Of a stretch of 64,000 nt of DNA, positions 61,428 through 64,000 are shown piece by piece; position 1 is the first letter of the stretch, and each line of letters begins with the position of its first letter. Source of the stretch: Absidia repens (taxonomy: Eukaryota; Mucoromycota; Mucoromycetes; Mucorales; Cunninghamellaceae); NCBI GenBank assembly GCA_002105175.1, contig MCGE01000010.1, forward strand, positions 1,116,001 to 1,180,000, written 5' to 3'. A program made the position numbers and the translations under genes. The notes under the pieces were generated by a model, which was not told where the DNA came from, ran no database searches, and worked only from the letters and a program-made list of their open reading frames with translations.

Positions 61428-63230
61428 CTAAGCATCAGCCTCCTTGACAATTCTTGCAACCAAATCACCGGCGGATAAAGAATCACCTTCAGCGATGGGG
61501 ACATATTCTACTAAACCAGCCACAGGAGCAGATACAATAGTTTCCATCTTCATAGCACTGAGCACGCACACTGGATCACCTGCTTTGATATGAGCACCCG
61601 ATTTCGCTCGGACTTCAACAACAACACCAGACATAGGAGCAGGTACTTCGCCAGGTTTGCTTGAGTTGGCCTTTTCACGAGTCACATGTTCCACAGCAGC
61701 ATTTGTATCCACAATACCAACCACACGAGCTTCACCGTTGAGTTCAAAGTACACATCACGCTTTCCTGTATTGTTGATAGGTCCAACAGCTAACAGCTTG
61801 ATGATCAATGTCTTGCCTTCTTCGATTTCCACTTGGAATTCTTCACCAATTTCGGGTTTGGACAAGAAGTAGCGAGTAGGCACCTTGGAAAGATCACCGT
61901 ATTGGCTGACCATTTTACGATATTCGTCAAACACCTTGGGATAAAGAGCAGCAGAGACCACATCATAATCACGGATACTCTTGCCATATTGTTCAGTCAA
62001 TTCTTCTTTAAGCTTGACCAAATCAAGAGGAGGAAGGGAAGCACCGGGACGACCATCGATACGAGGGAGACCACGGATGATGTTTGTGCGCAAAGGTTCA
62101 GGGAAGCCACCATGAGGCTGACCCAAATAGCCTTGGAAGAATTCAACAACAGAGGTAGGGAATGACAGGTTACCAGCACGTTCAATCACATCATCACCAT
62201 TCAATCCGTTGGATACCATGAATTGAGCCATATCACCCACAACCTTGGAAGAGGGAGTCACCTTGACAAGATCACCACACAGATTGTTTGCTTCTTCATA
62301 TGCCTTTTTGATTTGTTTCCATTGAGTACCGAGACCAAGTTGTTGAGCTTGGAACATGAGGTTAGTATATTGGCCACCAGGCATTTCGTGATCATAGACA
62401 CCAGAATCGGCAGACTTGACATTGGCTTCAAAACAAGAATACAACATACGACATTGTTCCCAGTAAGAGTTCAAAGCTTGAATGTCTTCCATACGGATAC
62501 CAGTACCCAAGTTCGTTTGTTCCAAACCAGCGACAAGAGCACCCATGGCAGGTTGAGAAGTCATACCAGACATGGAATCAATCGCAACGTCGATGACATC
62601 AGCACCAGCGGCAGCAGCAGCCATCATTGAGGCAACACCAGTACCGGCAGTATCGTGAGTGTGGACATGAATTGGCAAGTTGGGGAATTTTTCACGAATG
62701 GCTCCGATAAGCAATTTGGCAGCTTCAGGCTTCAACAAACCAGCCATATCCTTGATACCGAGAATATGAATACCTTCATCCACCAACTCTTGGGTCATGT
62801 TGAGATAGTAGTCAAGGTCGTACTTTTTCTTGTTGGGGTTGGACACATCGCCAGTATAGCACACAGTAGCTTCCACTACACCACCAGCCTTCTTGACAGC
62901 ATCAATACCGAGTTTCATGTTTTCCACATAGTTGAGAGAATCAAAATACGGAACACATCCATACCAGCCTTGACTGCTTTGTCACAGAATTCGTATACAA
63001 CATTGTCAGGGTAAGATGTGTAACCCACAGCGTTGGCACCACGAAGAAGCATTTGGAAAGGAATGTTGGGCACAGCTTTTCGAAGTTCCATCAAACGATC
63101 CCAAGGGTCTTCATATAAGAATCGCATGGCGACATCAAATGTTGCACCACCCCAGCATTCAAGAGAGAAAGCATTTCCGAGAGCATGGGAAGTAGCAGCA
63201 GCGATGCGAAGTAAATCTGATGAACGGCAC

Positions 63231-63264
<34 letters not shown>

Positions 63265-64000
63265 AATTTGGCCGGTCAAAATAATCAATCACATTTGCGC
63301 ATCCCATCATCCACATCCATATCCATACAATTTCCACCTCCCCCCCCCCTTCTCCTTTTTTTTTCTTTCTTAAAAAATAACTAATAACTTACCAACAGTA
63401 CGGACTCGAGTGGCCAACAAACTTTGATGAGCATCACGCCATGTAGTATCCATAATCAACACACCCGGATAAGCACGGACAGCCTTGGCAAATGCATCAG
63501 GACCTTGTTCAACAATGATCTTTCTCCAGCCATCAGTAGGAGGAGCAGAGACATCTACATTCTTGCCATTATGACCGCGAATGACAGGTACTTCAATTTC
63601 ATGTTTGTAAGAGGGTTCACCAACTTGACCTTTGATTTGAGAACCATTGACAACAACATCACCGAGATAACCCAAGAGACGTTGAGCACGATTTTGATAT
63701 TGTACCAAACGGAAAAGATCAGGAGTGTCATCAATAAAGGTAGTCCAACAGTTGCCAGTCATAAACGTGTCATGAGTCAATAAGCGTTGCAAAAAGGGAA
63801 TGTTGGTCTTGACACCACGGATACGGAATTCCACCAAAGCACGGACAAGCTTGCGACGAGCCACTTCGTAAGTAGAACCAGAGCAAGTACATTTGACCAG
63901 TAAGGAATCGTAATGAGGAGTGATAATAGCACCTGCATAACCAGCACCACCATCCAAACGCACACCGTTGCCACCGGATGAGCGGTATACTTCAATCTTA
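61428..64000 (-). CDS. PYC1: Pyruvate carboxylase (5' part outside window), one frame break
   Basis: This biotin enzyme makes oxaloacetate from pyruvate, CO2 and ATP. Visible exons are 63393-64000 and 61428-63216, with a 176-nt intron holding a long poly(A/T) run. The domains seen run from the end of biotin carboxylase ([39 protein letters not shown]) to the carboxyltransferase ([54 protein letters not shown]) and the biotin carrier with [15 protein letters not shown] near the C-terminus. After GMDVFRI the frame slips by one base at the A4 run 62943-62946 (plus strand), where the family sequence needs one more base. The rest of the protein is fully conserved, so a sequencing or assembly error is the simplest reading. 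Confidence 0.95.

Overview
This is a eukaryotic, fungal window. Genes are split by many short introns (about 50-180 nt) with GTAAG-type donors and T-rich acceptors, and the intergenic DNA is AT-rich with many homopolymer tracts. The gene set (MNN9-type mannosyltransferase, Skt5/Chs4-type chitin synthase activator, ATG15, mitochondrial Nam9-like S4, gamma-SNAP, XAP5, a mut-7/EXD3-like exonuclease) fits an early-diverging fungus, most likely Mucoromycota (Absidia/Mucor-like). The species is an inference; no rRNA or other marker is present.

Layout, left to right: an ABCC/MRP transporter truncated by the window edge (+, 1-2655); mitochondrial ribosomal protein S4 (-, 3866-4647); a YqjM-like old yellow enzyme (-, 5393-6855); rRNA-processing protein EFG1 (-, 7092-8031); vacuolar lipase ATG15 (+, 8441-10184); an EVI5/Gyp5-like Rab GAP (+, 10432-13223); DNA primase large subunit PRI2 (+, 13771-15948); a GT62 mannosyltransferase with a 19-nt microexon (-, 16912-18229); an unidentified decayed stretch (19.3-19.8 kb); gamma-SNAP with a proline-rich tail (+, 20134-21921); a small orphan ORF (+, 22134-22496); a Rim2-like mitochondrial carrier (+, 23309-24729); tRNA-Asn(GTT) (25206-25279).

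From 25.35 to about 33.8 kb lies a nest of Ty3/gypsy LTR elements. The youngest is a complete TG..CA-bounded element (25472-31748, minus strand) with almost identical LTRs. It sits inside an older LTR of the same family with a 4-bp target duplication, and that LTR sits inside a still older one. The young element has gag, a probable -1 frameshift site, protease, RT and RNase H. It has no integrase. In the integrase position are a 56-nt poly(A) run and a small third ORF with two copies of a helical motif and a hydrophobic segment. Its pol frame is also broken next to the RT active site.

After the nest come MSH2 (+, 35899-40026), an unidentified coiled-coil protein (+, 42155-44157), an EXD3/mut-7-like 3'-5' exonuclease (+, 44506-47786), a Skt5/Chs4-like protein ending in a CaaX box (-, 49185-51605), XAP5/FAM50 (+, 55345-56817), a MATE transporter (+, 57835-59611) and pyruvate carboxylase running off the right edge (-, 61428-64000).

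The genes are unrelated housekeeping genes with no sign of a cluster or shared regulation. The non-genic DNA carries an unannotated dispersed repeat of about 300 bp (at least five copies on both strands, plus a fragment). Two of those copies are part of a longer duplicated block of about 700 bp. Two conserved genes (pyruvate carboxylase, Rab GAP) contain single frame breaks that may be assembly errors.
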